DNA of 64,000 bases from Ruminococcaceae bacterium HV4-5-B5C (GCA_900184925.1 FXYJ02000002.1:62001-126000), one strand, 5' to 3'; shown: positions 44,325 through 53,003, counted from the stretch's first letter. A program made the numbers and translations. Notes: generated by a model from the sequence alone, not told the origin.

Positions 44325-45344
44325 ATGTTGAAAAAGGAGATGTTACATATTCACACGAAATCAGAAATCCCGGTGACAAAAAGCGGCGGCGTGCAGCCGG
44401 CGCAAAGTTATGGAGCACCCGATGAGGCCGCGCTTGAAAAAATCAACCGCTACACGCGGCGAAGCTTCGGTGCGGACGAGCTCTACACGTTCCCGGTCGC
44501 GCTGTGTGACAACGAGATCGACCGCGACGGAGAACGATTCACCGTTCAGGCGCTGCGCGGCCTTGCGAAGCTTTTCGTGGGGAAGACGGGCGTTTTTGAC
44601 CATAACCCGCAGGCAAAGAACCAGACGGCTCGCATCTATGACTGCCGCGTGGAGCAGGACACGGCGCGTCTGACTTCCTGCGGGGAACCGTATTCGCGCC
44701 TTGTGGCCGAGGCATATCTGCCCCGGACGGACGCAAACCGCGACTTCATCGCCGGGCTGGAGGCGGGCATCCAGAAAGAAGTCAGTGTCGGGTGCGCGGT
44801 GCGCAGTGTGACGTGCAGCGTCTGCGGTGCAGATCTCAAAAGCGGTGCGTGCGAGCACCGGCGCGGCGAAAGCTACGGCGGGAAACTCTGCTGCGCCGTG
44901 CTCGACGACCCGAGCGACGCCTACGAATGGTCGTTTGTGGCCGTTCCCGCTCAGCGGGAGGCCGGGGTGCTCAAGCATTTCGGCGGCGCGGACGGGCGCG
45001 CCGTGCTGAAGTTTCTGCGCGAAACGGGCGGCGAAACGATGCTGACCCCGGCGCAGAGCGAAGCGCTTGTGGAAGAGTTCGACCGCCTTGAAGCGGAAGC
45101 CGCGGCCGGCCGGGAATACCGCGCGGTGCTGGAGAAGGATTTTCTTCGCTTTGGTGCGCTGGCCCAGCCGGGTCTCGCGTGGGAAAGCCTGAAAAAGGCT
45201 TCGCAGGTGCTGAGCGCGCCGGACCTCAGAAACTGGGCCGCGGAGTTCCGCAGGCAGGCGGAAAAAACGGCGCCGCTTTCCCCACAGCTTGCGGGAAGCG
45301 GCAGGGAAAAGAAAGAGGACGGCAACGCGCCGTTCCGGATATAA
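44325..45344 (+). CDS. Prohead protease fused to scaffold-like domain
   Basis: About 340 residues. The protease half (about 25-215) has the conserved His in VFDHNPQ and Ser in KEVSVGCAV, typical of S78-like phage maturation proteases. A zinc-finger-like segment (CSVCGADLKSGACEH) sits where many phage relatives have one. The C-terminal part (about 235-340) is helical and scaffold-like. The start is uncertain: ATG 44325 has no ribosome site, and GGAG touches the ATG at 44340. It follows R4 and precedes the capsid genes. Confidence 0.85.
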   Translation: MLKKEMLHIHTKSEIPVTKSGGVQPAQSYGAPDEAALEKINRYTRRSFGADELYTFPVALCDNEIDRDGERFTVQALRGLAKLFVGKTGVFDHNPQAKNQTARIYDCRVEQDTARLTSCGEPYSRLVAEAYLPRTDANRDFIAGLEAGIQKEVSVGCAVRSVTCSVCGADLKSGACEHRRGESYGGKLCCAVLDDPSDAYEWSFVAVPAQREAGVLKHFGGADGRAVLKFLRETGGETMLTPAQSEALVEEFDRLEAEAAAGREYRAVLEKDFLRFGALAQPGLAWESLKKASQVLSAPDLRNWAAEFRRQAEKTAPLSPQLAGSGREKKEDGNAPFRI

Positions 45345-45356
45345 GGGAGAAAGAAA

Positions 45357-45701
45357 ATGGAATATTCATTTGACGGATTCAGCGAAAAGGCGGCGACCTT
45401 TGCCGCAAAGGACGGCGTAGTGCCCGGCATGCCGGTGAAAATGGCCGCCAACGGCACCGTCGGCGTCTGTGCCGCCGGGGACGCTTTCTGCGGCGTGGCG
45501 CTGAACGTTCGCTGCGGCAGTGCCGCCGTACAGCTCGGCGGATATGTGCGCCTGCCTTACGGCGGTTCCGCTCCCGCCGTGGGATGGCAGAATTTTACCG
45601 CCGCAGACGGCGGAAAAGTGCAGACGGCGGCAACGGGCGGGAGGAGCCTGCTCGTCGTCGATGTGGACGAAGCCGCGGGAATCTGCGGTGTGATTCTTTG
45701 A
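45357..45701 (+). CDS. Capsid decoration-like protein
   Basis: 114 residues, Gly/Ala-rich with regular beta-strand character (GVCAAGDAFCGVALN, then VQLGGYVRLPY). Position between protease and major capsid protein and the small beta-sandwich-like size fit a head-decoration or DUF2190-like protein. AGGGAGA lies before the ATG. No family match beyond that. Confidence 0.7.
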   Translation: MEYSFDGFSEKAATFAAKDGVVPGMPVKMAANGTVGVCAAGDAFCGVALNVRCGSAAVQLGGYVRLPYGGSAPAVGWQNFTAADGGKVQTAATGGRSLLVVDVDEAAGICGVIL

Positions 45702-45720
45702 ACGGGGAGGAAAAATAAAC

Positions 45721-46734
45721 ATGGCTTCCTATGAAACCGTAAAACTTGAAAAAGGCATGTACGGCATGCCCGGCAGAACCTTCACTCAGGTGCTCGAAAG
45801 TCTCGACCCTTCGGAAACCTACGCGGGCACGCCGCTCGAAGGGCTCGACGCCTACCAGCGTCAGCTCAGGCGCTTCGGAATCCGCGCGGGAGGGCCGGGC
45901 TCCGACCGTGTCGAGAAATTCTTCCAGACGGGCGACTCCGCGGCGCTGTTCCCGGAATATGTTGCGCGCTCTGTGCGGCAGGGCATCGAACAGGAAAATC
46001 TTCTGCCCTCGCTCGTCGCGACGACAACGCAGATCGATTCCATGGATTACCGCACGATCGAGTCCGACCCGGCGGAAGACGACCGGTCGCTGAAGCCGGT
46101 CGCGGAGGGGGCGGCGCTGCCGCAGACGGCAATCCGCACGAAGGATCACCTCGTGCGCCTGAAAAAGCGCGGGCGTATGCTCGTCGCAAGCTATGAGGCC
46201 ATCCGCTTCCAGAGGCTCGATCTGTTCACGGTCACGCTGCGGCAGATCGGCGCGTATATCGTGCGCTCCCAGCTTTCGGACGCCGTGGACGTGCTGCTGA
46301 ACGGCGACGACGGCGCCTCGCCCGCCGAAGCCGTGGCGTGCTCCGGCGCAAAACCGACATATGCCGACATGGTGGCCCTGTGGGGTGCGCTGCCGCCATA
46401 CCGCCTCAGCGCAATGCTCGCTTCCACCGACGCAATGAAGGACATTCTCGGCATTACGGAATTTCGCGACGCCAAGGCGGGGCTCAACTTTCAGGGAACG
46501 GGGAAACTGCTCAGCCCCATGGGCGCAAGCCTGCTGCACGACCCCGACATGGCCGCGGGAAAGATTATCGGTCTTGACAAAACGTGCGCGCTCGAAATGG
46601 TGCAGGCGGGCGGCGTGACGACCGACTCCGACCGGCTGATCGACCGCCAGCTCGAACGAACGGGCATCAGCGTAATTGCGGGCTTCTCGCGCATTTTCGA
46701 CGGCGCGGTGCGCGTGCTGACATACGGCTCATGA
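45721..46734 (+). CDS. Major capsid protein (HK97 fold)
   Basis: 337 residues. Residues about 70-335 resemble the HK97-fold capsid proteins of Clostridial phage-like clusters: AALFPEYVARSVRQGIEQENLLPSL, then LRQIGAYIVRSQLSDAVDVLLNGD, and the C-terminal GFSRIFDGAVRVLTYGS. It forms the shell that receives DNA. AACGGGGAGGAAAAATAAAC precedes the ATG. Its stop overlaps the next start as ATGA. Confidence 0.88.
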   Translation: MASYETVKLEKGMYGMPGRTFTQVLESLDPSETYAGTPLEGLDAYQRQLRRFGIRAGGPGSDRVEKFFQTGDSAALFPEYVARSVRQGIEQENLLPSLVATTTQIDSMDYRTIESDPAEDDRSLKPVAEGAALPQTAIRTKDHLVRLKKRGRMLVASYEAIRFQRLDLFTVTLRQIGAYIVRSQLSDAVDVLLNGDDGASPAEAVACSGAKPTYADMVALWGALPPYRLSAMLASTDAMKDILGITEFRDAKAGLNFQGTGKLLSPMGASLLHDPDMAAGKIIGLDKTCALEMVQAGGVTTDSDRLIDRQLERTGISVIAGFSRIFDGAVRVLTYGS

Positions 46735-47090
46735 TTACGGTCGACGAAAGCGACGTAAGGGCACGCTTCGCCCGGATGTTCGGAGCGGACGGAGGCGGGG
46801 AGGAATATGAAACCGTCTGCGCAGACGCGGCGGCGGAAATCGAACGCGGAGAGCGGGAAGGGTGCGGGCCGGAATCCTCCGGTCCGCTTGCGGAGGCGGC
46901 GGCTTCCCTCGCCTTTTACCGCGCCGTGCTGGCGCACGCCTGCGGCGGTTCGTTTGAAGCGGGCGGCGTAAAGATCGCACCGGGCGGGGCGGAAGTTGCC
47001 TCCGCCCGCCGTCTGTGGCGCGAGTCGCTTTCCGCAGCGGCTCCGTACCTCGCCGACACATGCTTTCTGTTCCGGAGGACGTCGGTTTGA
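46731..47090 (+). CDS. Head-tail connector-like protein
   Basis: 119 residues, mostly helical (FARMFGADGGGEEYETVCADAAAEIERG, then the RAVLAHACGGSFEAGGV region). Size and place right after the capsid gene match the first head-tail connector of PBSX-like particles. It overlaps the capsid gene by 4 nt and the next gene by 4 nt (TTGA), so translation is coupled along the row. Confidence 0.72.
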   Translation: MITVDESDVRARFARMFGADGGGEEYETVCADAAAEIERGEREGCGPESSGPLAEAAASLAFYRAVLAHACGGSFEAGGVKIAPGGAEVASARRLWRESLSAAAPYLADTCFLFRRTSV

Positions 47091-47731
47091 CGCGCCGGTC
47101 GGAAACCGAAGCAATGCTCGCCCGGTACGGAAGCGAAACGGTTCTCGGCGGAGACCGCTTTTCGGCGTTCATCAGCCCGATGCGCTCCGGAAACACGGGA
47201 GGCGAGCCGCGTTTTTCGTACATCGGCCCGGCGGCGCACAAGCTTTCGGTCGGGCTGACGGTGACGTCGGACGGCTGCGGGTATGAAGTGAAACAGTGTG
47301 AGACCGTGCGCCTCGCCGGCGAAGAGTTGTTTGTGCGCGCCGTTCTGGCCCGCCTGCCCGATTCGGCGGAGACGGACGTGCGGCTGGAACGGGACGGGAA
47401 GCTCCTGGCCCATGCCGGGCGCTGCACAGCCGAAGCGGCCTGCGGTGCGGAAGAGTTTGTACCGTGGGGCGAAAACGGCCCCGCGGAGATTGCGGGCGGC
47501 GCGGTCCGGTGGAAAATCACTCTGGAGGATTTGAAAGCGGAAGCGGGCGCCGACCTGTTCGCGCCGGGCGCATTTACCGTAACGGCGGAGCACACGGCGG
47601 GGAAAACGGTTTACACCGGCTGCCGGTGGACACTGATCCGCGGCGTGAGCGGCACGGACTGCGAGCGCTCGTGTCGGATGGAGGCGCTTGCGGCGGGCCG
47701 GGAGGAAACGGAGGCGAAGACCGGTGGATGA
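47087..47731 (+). CDS. Head-completion/tail-tube-like protein, possible fusion
   Basis: 214 residues from TTG at 47087, with GGAGG 8 nt upstream. The N-terminal third looks like a head-completion protein. The C-terminal half (AGGAVRWKITLEDLKAEAG, then VYTGCRWTLIRGVSG) looks like a small beta-barrel tail-tube or adaptor. No separate tube gene exists in the cluster, so this may supply tube-like function. The assignment rests on pattern and position. It overlaps the 30-residue gene by 8 nt. Confidence 0.6.
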   Translation: MTRRSETEAMLARYGSETVLGGDRFSAFISPMRSGNTGGEPRFSYIGPAAHKLSVGLTVTSDGCGYEVKQCETVRLAGEELFVRAVLARLPDSAETDVRLERDGKLLAHAGRCTAEAACGAEEFVPWGENGPAEIAGGAVRWKITLEDLKAEAGADLFAPGAFTVTAEHTAGKTVYTGCRWTLIRGVSGTDCERSCRMEALAAGREETEAKTGG

Positions 47732-47816
47732 CGAATGCGAGACCGTCTCGGAGGAAATGGAATTTGACTGGCTGCGCAGGCCGCGCGGGCTGACAACAGG
47801 GGAGGATGACGCATGA
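47724..47816 (+). CDS. 30-residue phage-cluster protein
   Basis: GTG at 47724 opens a 30-codon frame (MDDECETVSEEMEFDWLRRP and on) that ends in the ATGA shared with the next gene. GAGGCGAAG lies upstream. It is acidic and has no known family. The exact overlaps at both ends and the tight packing of the row support translation. It sits where small tail chaperones are often found. Confidence 0.5.
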   Translation: MDDECETVSEEMEFDWLRRPRGLTTGEDDA

Positions 47817-48328
47817 ATCTTGTGCCGATGAGCTTTCGCTCCTACGTCTGGCCGTGCAACCCGGAGACGGTGAAAGTGGAATATGCGCGCAACACGGCGA
47901 GGTTCCGCGCCCCGGGCGGGACGGATGCGGTGCAGGAGAACGGGGCCGCGCCCCGGAAGGCAGCAGGGCACGGGCATTTTACGGGCAGCGGCTGTCTGGA
48001 GGAATTCCGCAGGCTTTCGGAGGTCTTTTCCGCCGGAGGAAGCGGAACGCTCAGCATTCCGGGGACGGAGCCGTTCCCGGCGGTGTTCGCTTCGCTTGTG
48101 ATGAAGGGAGAGCCGCGCCCGGACTGTGTGGAATACGAATTTGAATTTCTGGAGAATGCTTCCGCAGCCGAACCCGGCGAAGCGGGTGTCTACGTCTGCA
48201 CGGGAGGGGAATCCCTGTGGGACGTTGCGGCCCGTTTCGGCACGGATGTGGATACGCTGCGCGCAGCAAACCGGCAGATCGAGTGGCCGGACGCGCTTGA
48301 AACCGGGGAGAGGGTGACCCTCGCGTGA
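47813..48328 (+). CDS. LysM-containing baseplate hub protein (XkdP-like)
   Basis: 171 residues. The N-terminal 110 residues are a beta-rich domain (MSFRSYVWPCNPETVKVEY), and the C-terminal LysM motif (about 127-171) reads VYVCTGGESLWDVAARFGTD, then VTLA. XkdP-type proteins join the tail tube end with the baseplate. GGGGAGG precedes the ATG. The stop overlaps the next start (GTGA). Confidence 0.82.
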   Translation: MNLVPMSFRSYVWPCNPETVKVEYARNTARFRAPGGTDAVQENGAAPRKAAGHGHFTGSGCLEEFRRLSEVFSAGGSGTLSIPGTEPFPAVFASLVMKGEPRPDCVEYEFEFLENASAAEPGEAGVYVCTGGESLWDVAARFGTDVDTLRAANRQIEWPDALETGERVTLA

Positions 48329-49239
48329 GCTTTGCATTTACGGGGGTCCGGGCGGACGGGACGGAGGTTCCGCTCCCCGCGCCTGCCTCGGCGAGGTATG
48401 ATTCCGGAGAAGACGCGCCCGCCGACGGGTTCCGGGCGGAATTTCCGCTTCAGAATTCCTGCGGGGCACTCGCGCGGCTCCGCGTTTCCGGTGCGGACGG
48501 AGGAACGCTCTTTTTCGGTACGGCCGACGTGCAGCGGGAAACCGTATCCGGTACAGGAAACATTCTGCAGATTTCGTGCCGCAGCCTGGCCGGGCTTCTG
48601 CTCGACAGCAGCCCGGTGCCGCAGACCTACGAGGCGCCTTCGCTCTCTGTAATCTTTGAGCGGCACATCCGGCCTTACGGCTTTGCGTCGTTTCTCGGAG
48701 GAGCCGCGGTCTGCCGCGGTGAACTGCAGATTGTAAGAGGAATGAGCGAGTGGCAGACTGCCGCGGAGTTTTGCAGAAAATTTTTGGGAACCGCGCCGCG
48801 TGTGCGCGGAACGGTGTTCGACGCCTCGGGCGCGGCCGGAAACGGCTTTCTGGCGCTCGGAACCGGTGGGACGCGGTTTTTCCGAGCCGAGGTGCGGCGG
48901 CGCGAATGCGACCGGCTTACCCGGATTTATGTGCCCGACGGCGCGACGGGTCTGTACCGGCTTGCCGCGCAGGAAGACGAGGCCGCGGCGGGGGTGCGAA
49001 GGCTCCGGTGCCTTTCGGGGGCAGGAGCCGACGCTTCCGCGGTTCTTCGCAGAGCGGACCGGAGCGCTTTTGCGGTTTACGCGGAGTGCCCCGGAATGCC
49101 GGAGGCGGAGGTCGGGACTCCGGCCTCGTTCTGCGACCCGGTCCTCGGAAATTATCCCGGCATGACGGTTTCGCAGGTGCGCTGCACCTGGGACGCGGAC
49201 GGCCTTCGTACCGTCTATTGCCTGAGGAGGGATTCATAA
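48325..49239 (+). CDS. Baseplate hub protein (XkdQ/late control D-like)
   Basis: 304 residues. The fold pattern of gp27/gpD-type hubs is visible in the middle (LSVIFERHIRPYGF, then SEWQTAAEFCRKFLG) with repeating beta strands. It starts with GTG overlapping the XkdP-like stop and ends in TAATG with the next start. It forms the hub to which the spike docks. Confidence 0.8.
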   Translation: MSFAFTGVRADGTEVPLPAPASARYDSGEDAPADGFRAEFPLQNSCGALARLRVSGADGGTLFFGTADVQRETVSGTGNILQISCRSLAGLLLDSSPVPQTYEAPSLSVIFERHIRPYGFASFLGGAAVCRGELQIVRGMSEWQTAAEFCRKFLGTAPRVRGTVFDASGAAGNGFLALGTGGTRFFRAEVRRRECDRLTRIYVPDGATGLYRLAAQEDEAAAGVRRLRCLSGAGADASAVLRRADRSAFAVYAECPGMPEAEVGTPASFCDPVLGNYPGMTVSQVRCTWDADGLRTVYCLRRDS

Positions 49240-49577
49240 TGTGGGTTTCGCGCCAGATCATTGAGGCGCAGGGAAGGAAACCAGCCGCCGACGCCGCTCT
49301 CGTGACGGGCGGGGCGAGCGCGCAGGGGGCGAACGACTACCGGCGGCTCCTGTTTGCGGGCCCGTGGGGCATTGCCTACCGGCCGCCCGCCGCGGCGCAG
49401 GCCGTGGTGGTTTCAACCGGCGCGGGAGACGCCTGCGTCGGTACAGTCGCGCAGGACAAGGGAATCGCTCCGGGGGAGCTTTTGCTCTATTCCGCAGGCG
49501 GGGCGGAAATCTACCTGAAAAACAACGGGGAAGTCGAGATCAACGGCCAGATCTTCCGGGCAAAGGGGGAAGTGTGA
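49239..49577 (+). CDS. Baseplate spike (gpV/Mu gp45-like)
   Basis: 112 residues. An OB-like N-terminal half (GPWGIAYRPPAAAQAVVV) leads to a C-terminal run of short strands (LLLYSAGGAEIYLKNNGEVEINGQ) typical of spike beta-helix tips. GAGGAGGG precedes the ATG. The short length suggests a minimal spike. The stop overlaps the next start (GTGA). Confidence 0.8.
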   Translation: MWVSRQIIEAQGRKPAADAALVTGGASAQGANDYRRLLFAGPWGIAYRPPAAAQAVVVSTGAGDACVGTVAQDKGIAPGELLLYSAGGAEIYLKNNGEVEINGQIFRAKGEV

Positions 49578-49912
49578 CGGATACCGCACTGAAAAACGGA
49601 ACTTTTGCACCTGCGGCAAACGGCAGGCCGTACCGCATCGGCGGAACGGAGGAGAAATTTCAGCGCGCCGCCGTGTGCCTGACAGTGCCGGAGGGCGCCT
49701 TCCGCTATGATGCGGCGCTTGGGAGCCGCCTTTCTTTGCTTACGGGAAACGAAGCCGATCCGGGCGCGGCTGCTCTGACGTTCGCGCGGCAGGCTCTGCG
49801 CGGCGTGCCGGGAGTCACGGCACTTTCTGCGGCTTATTCCGCTGAGGGGAAAAGCGTGAGCGTTACACTGGAGTGCGGCGGAGAACAGAGAACAGTGGAG
49901 GTGAAGCTGTAA
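49574..49912 (+). CDS. Baseplate wedge protein (gp25/XkdS-like)
   Basis: 112 residues from GTG at 49574. The middle reads AALGSRLSLLTGNEADPGAAALTFARQAL, typical of the gp25-like wedge proteins that start sheath or tail contraction. The C-terminus is VSVTLECGGEQRTVEVKL. It overlaps both neighbours, and the stop TAA shares bases with the next gene's start region. Confidence 0.78.
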   Translation: MTDTALKNGTFAPAANGRPYRIGGTEEKFQRAAVCLTVPEGAFRYDAALGSRLSLLTGNEADPGAAALTFARQALRGVPGVTALSAAYSAEGKSVSVTLECGGEQRTVEVKL

Positions 49913-50985
49913 CGGAACTTTATGAAAAAACCGCGGATTCTTACGCGGAGATTCTGAAGCGGATGCAGGACCGGTTTACGGAGCTTGCCGGATATTCTCC
50001 GGACGACGCTTCCGACGTCGGCATCCGGATGAAGGTGCTGGCGGGCGAGGTCTATTCGCTCGGGTGTGCGATCGACTGGCTCAGGCAGCAGACCTACGCC
50101 CAAAGCGCAGCGGGCAAACCGCTTGAATACCGCGCCATGGAGCGGGGGCTGACGCGCAAACCGGCCGCCGCGGCGACGGGAACGCTGACCTTCAGCCGGA
50201 AAACGGCTCTCTGGTACGCCGTGCCGATCCCTGCGGGAACCGTCTGCGCGACGTCCGGCGTAGGGGCGGCGCGCTATGTGACAACGCAGGACGCGGAGCT
50301 TGCCCCGGCGGCAATGAGCGTGGATGTCCCGGCAAAGGCGGAGGAAGCGGGTGCGGCGGGCAATACGGACGCCGGAACCGTCACGGTTTCGGTGACGCCG
50401 CCCGCTTCCGTCGAGGCGGTGACAAACGGAACGGCATTTTCCGGCGGAGAGGACGCCGAGGACGACGAGGAGCTGCGCGCCCGCCTGACAGCCTGCTGGG
50501 CCGAACCGGCAACCGGGGCAAATGCGGCGTGGTACCGCGGAATTGCGGAGAGCTTTGACGGGGTGTTTTCGGCGAGCGTGGTTCCGTGCGCGAAAGGCCC
50601 GGGAACCGTGGCGGTCTACCTTGCCGGAAAGGGCGCTCCCGCTGCGGACAGCGCAGTGCAGCAGGTGAAGAATGAATTTGCCGCACGGGGCGACCTCTGT
50701 GCCGCCGTTACCGTGCAGGCTGCCACCGCCGTGCCGGTCGATGTTTCCTGCCGGATTGCGGTAAAGGCCGGGCAGAACGTCATCGCCGCCAAACTGCAGA
50801 TCGCCGAGGCCGTGAGCGAATATTTTCTCGGGCTGCGCGTCGGCGAACCGGCGGTGTTCTCGGCGCTGACCGCAAAAATCTTTGAGACCGGGCTTGTGGA
50901 CGACTGTACGTTTTCCTCTGCGGGCAAAGCCGCGGCGGCGAACGAGTTGGCCGTGCGGGGCACGGTGAATGTGGCGGCGGTGTGA
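49909..50985 (+). CDS. Baseplate J-like protein (gp47)
   Basis: About 358 residues matching the baseplate J family: N-terminal YAEILKRMQDRFTELAGYSPDD, the central GGEDAEDDEELRARLTA and ANAAWYRGIAESFDGV, and the C-terminal LGLRVGEPAVFSALTAKIFE. It joins the wedges. The frame opens at GTG 49873 without a ribosome site. GGAGG lies 7 nt before GTA at 49909, in the exact place of the GTGA/ATGA overlaps seen along the row, so the natural start may be a mutated GTG. Confidence 0.88.
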   Translation, partial: VTELYEKTADSYAEILKRMQDRFTELAGYSPDDASDVGIRMKVLAGEVYSLGCAIDWLRQQTYAQSAAGKPLEYRAMERGLTRKPAAAATGTLTFSRKTALWYAVPIPAGTVCATSGVGAARYVTTQDAELAPAAMSVDVPAKAEEAGAAGNTDAGTVTVSVTPPASVEAVTNGTAFSGGEDAEDDEELRARLTACWAEPATGANAAWYRGIAESFDGVFSASVVPCAKGPGTVAVYLAGKGAPAADSAVQQVKNEFAARGDLCAAVTVQAATAVPVDVSCRIAVKAGQNVIAAKLQIAEAVSEYFLGLRVGEPAVFSALTAKIFETGLVDDCTFSSAGKAAAANELAVRGTVNVAAV

Positions 50986-51473
50986 CGGTGGGAACTTACG
51001 ATTCGATGAAAAACAACATGCTGGCGACCCGCCTTTACCGGCTGGACGGCAGCACGCCCGTCGACTGGGAATTACAGTCGTATGCCGCCGCTCTCGACCC
51101 GCTCCGCGAAGCGCTGGAAACGCTTCAGGCCGAAAGCTTTGCCGCCACGGCGTGTGATTACGGACTGCGCTTTGCGGAGACTGCGCTCGGCGTTCTCTGG
51201 CCCGCGCAGGCGATTGAGGACCGCAGGAAAACGGTTTGCACTCTTGGGGCCGTCGGAACGGACGGCTTCGGCAGGGACGCGTTCCGCAAACTCCTCTCGG
51301 ACCTCGGCATCACAGCGGATCTTTCGGAGGACGCGGCGAACCGGAAACTGACGATCCGGGTGAAAAACGAACCGGGCGGGGGAACGAGCGTGTGGGAACA
51401 GATTGTCGGCAGATTTGTTCCGGCGCATCTTCAGGTTTTGTGGGACTACTCGGGCATGGCGGACACGCAATAA
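50982..51473 (+). CDS. DUF2313 (YmfQ/XkdT-like) baseplate protein
   Basis: 163 residues. The start MTVGTYDSMKNNMLATRLYRLDG and the body are typical of DUF2313 proteins, which attach tail fibres to the baseplate. The C-terminal VWEQIVGRFVPAHLQVLWDYSG is conserved in the family. GTG at 50982 overlaps the J stop. It is the last gene of the row. No fibre, tape-measure or lysis gene follows. Confidence 0.87.
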   Translation: MTVGTYDSMKNNMLATRLYRLDGSTPVDWELQSYAAALDPLREALETLQAESFAATACDYGLRFAETALGVLWPAQAIEDRRKTVCTLGAVGTDGFGRDAFRKLLSDLGITADLSEDAANRKLTIRVKNEPGGGTSVWEQIVGRFVPAHLQVLWDYSGMADTQ

Positions 51474-51496
51474 AAATAACAAAAGAAAAACTGCGG

Positions 51497-51599
51497 CGGG
51501 CCCGCGGACGGATCTCCGAAAAACAGGAAAATTCCCAACCAAAATCAGGCGCGGGCGTTTTCTTCAATTTCGGGAAATCTAACCGCGGGCCCGTTTTTT
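51497..51599 (+). terminator. Terminator-like structured RNA end of the phage-like cluster
   Basis: CGGGCCCGCGG (51497-51507) is the exact complement of 51583-51593, and six T residues follow (51594-51599). The 75-nt interior has a second pairing (TTCCC with GGGAA). This is longer than a plain terminator and may be a folded RNA 3' end. The sequence between it and the hflX start holds no gene. Confidence 0.65.
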
Positions 51600-51755
51600 A
51601 CCTCCGTGGAAGAGAAAACAGTGCTGAAAAAGGATGTTTTCGCGCCTTTTGCGCGCAAACGAAGGCCAGACGACAAAAAAGGATTGCTTTTTCCATAAAA
51701 ATGCGATATTTTGTACCTACGGGCAGGAAGAGAACGAAATAAGGGAGGCGCAGCG

Positions 51756-53003
51756 ATGGAAATTCACGAAAACGAAGTAAAAAAGGAAAAAGCGCTTCTG
51801 GTGGAGCCCGATCTGGGCAAATGGGACGCGGAAGCTTCGCTTGCGGAGCTGTATGAACTGACGAGGAGCGCCGGAGCGGAACCTCTGGGCGCCATGAAAC
51901 AGAAACGGCCCTCGGCGGACCCGGCAACCTGCGTGGGCAGCGGCATGATGGGGGAGATTGCGGATTTCTGCGGAAAATTCGGCGCAAATCTGCTGATCTT
52001 CGACTGTGAGCTGTCGCCGACACAGCTGCGCAACATTGAGAAAATTTCCGGCGTGCGCACCGTGGACCGGACAATGCTGATCCTTGATATTTTCGCCGCG
52101 CGGGCGAAAAGCCGCGAGGGCAGGCTTCAGGTGGAGCTCGCCCAGCTGAAATACATGCTGCCGCGCCTTTCGGGGCAGGGCAGGGAACTCTCCCGCCTCG
52201 GCGGCGGGATTGGGACGAGAGGGCCGGGCGAAAGCAAACTCGAGACCGACCGCCGCCACATCCGCAGGAGAATTGATTCGCTGACGGAACAGCTTCGGGA
52301 CGTGGAGCGCCGCCGGGAACAGATCACCCGCAGGCGCGAGAAAAACGGGAGGCTCACGGCGGCGCTTGTGGGCTACACGAACGCTGGAAAATCGACGCTG
52401 ATGAACGCGCTGACCGGCGCGGGCGTGCTCGCTGAGAACCGGCTTTTCGCCACGCTGGACCCGACGGCGCGGGCGCTGCGTCTGCCGGGCGGTGAAACCG
52501 TGACGCTCATCGACACGGTCGGCCTGCTGCGCCGCCTGCCGCACAACCTCATTGAGGCGTTTCGCTCTACGCTGGAACAGGCAGCCGACGCCGACGTGAT
52601 CCTCAATGTATGCGACATTTCCAGTCAGGAGGCGCCTGTGCATCTTGAGGTGACGCGGAACCTTCTGGCGGAACTCGGATGTGCGGACCGGCCGGTTATT
52701 ACGGTGCTGAACAAGTGCGACCTTGTGCGGGATCTCAGCTCGATGCCGATGATCGGCCGCGCGGTGCGCGTCAGCGCAAGGACAGGCGAAGGACTTGACC
52801 GTCTGCTTGAGACAATTGAGGACAGCCTGCCCAATTACCTCCCCGTAAAGCTTCTGCTGCCGTTCTCAGCGGCGGGCCTTGCGGAGCGCGTACGTCTGCA
52901 CGGCGCGGTGGAAAGCGAAGAATACACGCCTGAAGGCTGCCGCCTCACGGCCCGCGTGCCGCAGGCGCTTGCCCCGCTTCTGAGCGACTACATCATCGAG
53001 TGA
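51756..53003 (+). CDS. hflX: GTPase HflX
   Basis: 415 residues. The N-terminal HflX domain (about 1-165) with GGIGTRGPGESKLE is followed by a coiled coil and a G domain with G1 GYTNAGKST, G3 DTVG and G4 NKCD. HflX splits stalled ribosomes. GGGAGG lies 7 nt before the ATG, and an upstream in-frame ATG lacks one. It directly follows the phage-like cluster on the same strand, but a terminator separates them. Confidence 0.96.
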   Translation: MEIHENEVKKEKALLVEPDLGKWDAEASLAELYELTRSAGAEPLGAMKQKRPSADPATCVGSGMMGEIADFCGKFGANLLIFDCELSPTQLRNIEKISGVRTVDRTMLILDIFAARAKSREGRLQVELAQLKYMLPRLSGQGRELSRLGGGIGTRGPGESKLETDRRHIRRRIDSLTEQLRDVERRREQITRRREKNGRLTAALVGYTNAGKSTLMNALTGAGVLAENRLFATLDPTARALRLPGGETVTLIDTVGLLRRLPHNLIEAFRSTLEQAADADVILNVCDISSQEAPVHLEVTRNLLAELGCADRPVITVLNKCDLVRDLSSMPMIGRAVRVSARTGEGLDRLLETIEDSLPNYLPVKLLLPFSAAGLAERVRLHGAVESEEYTPEGCRLTARVPQALAPLLSDYIIE

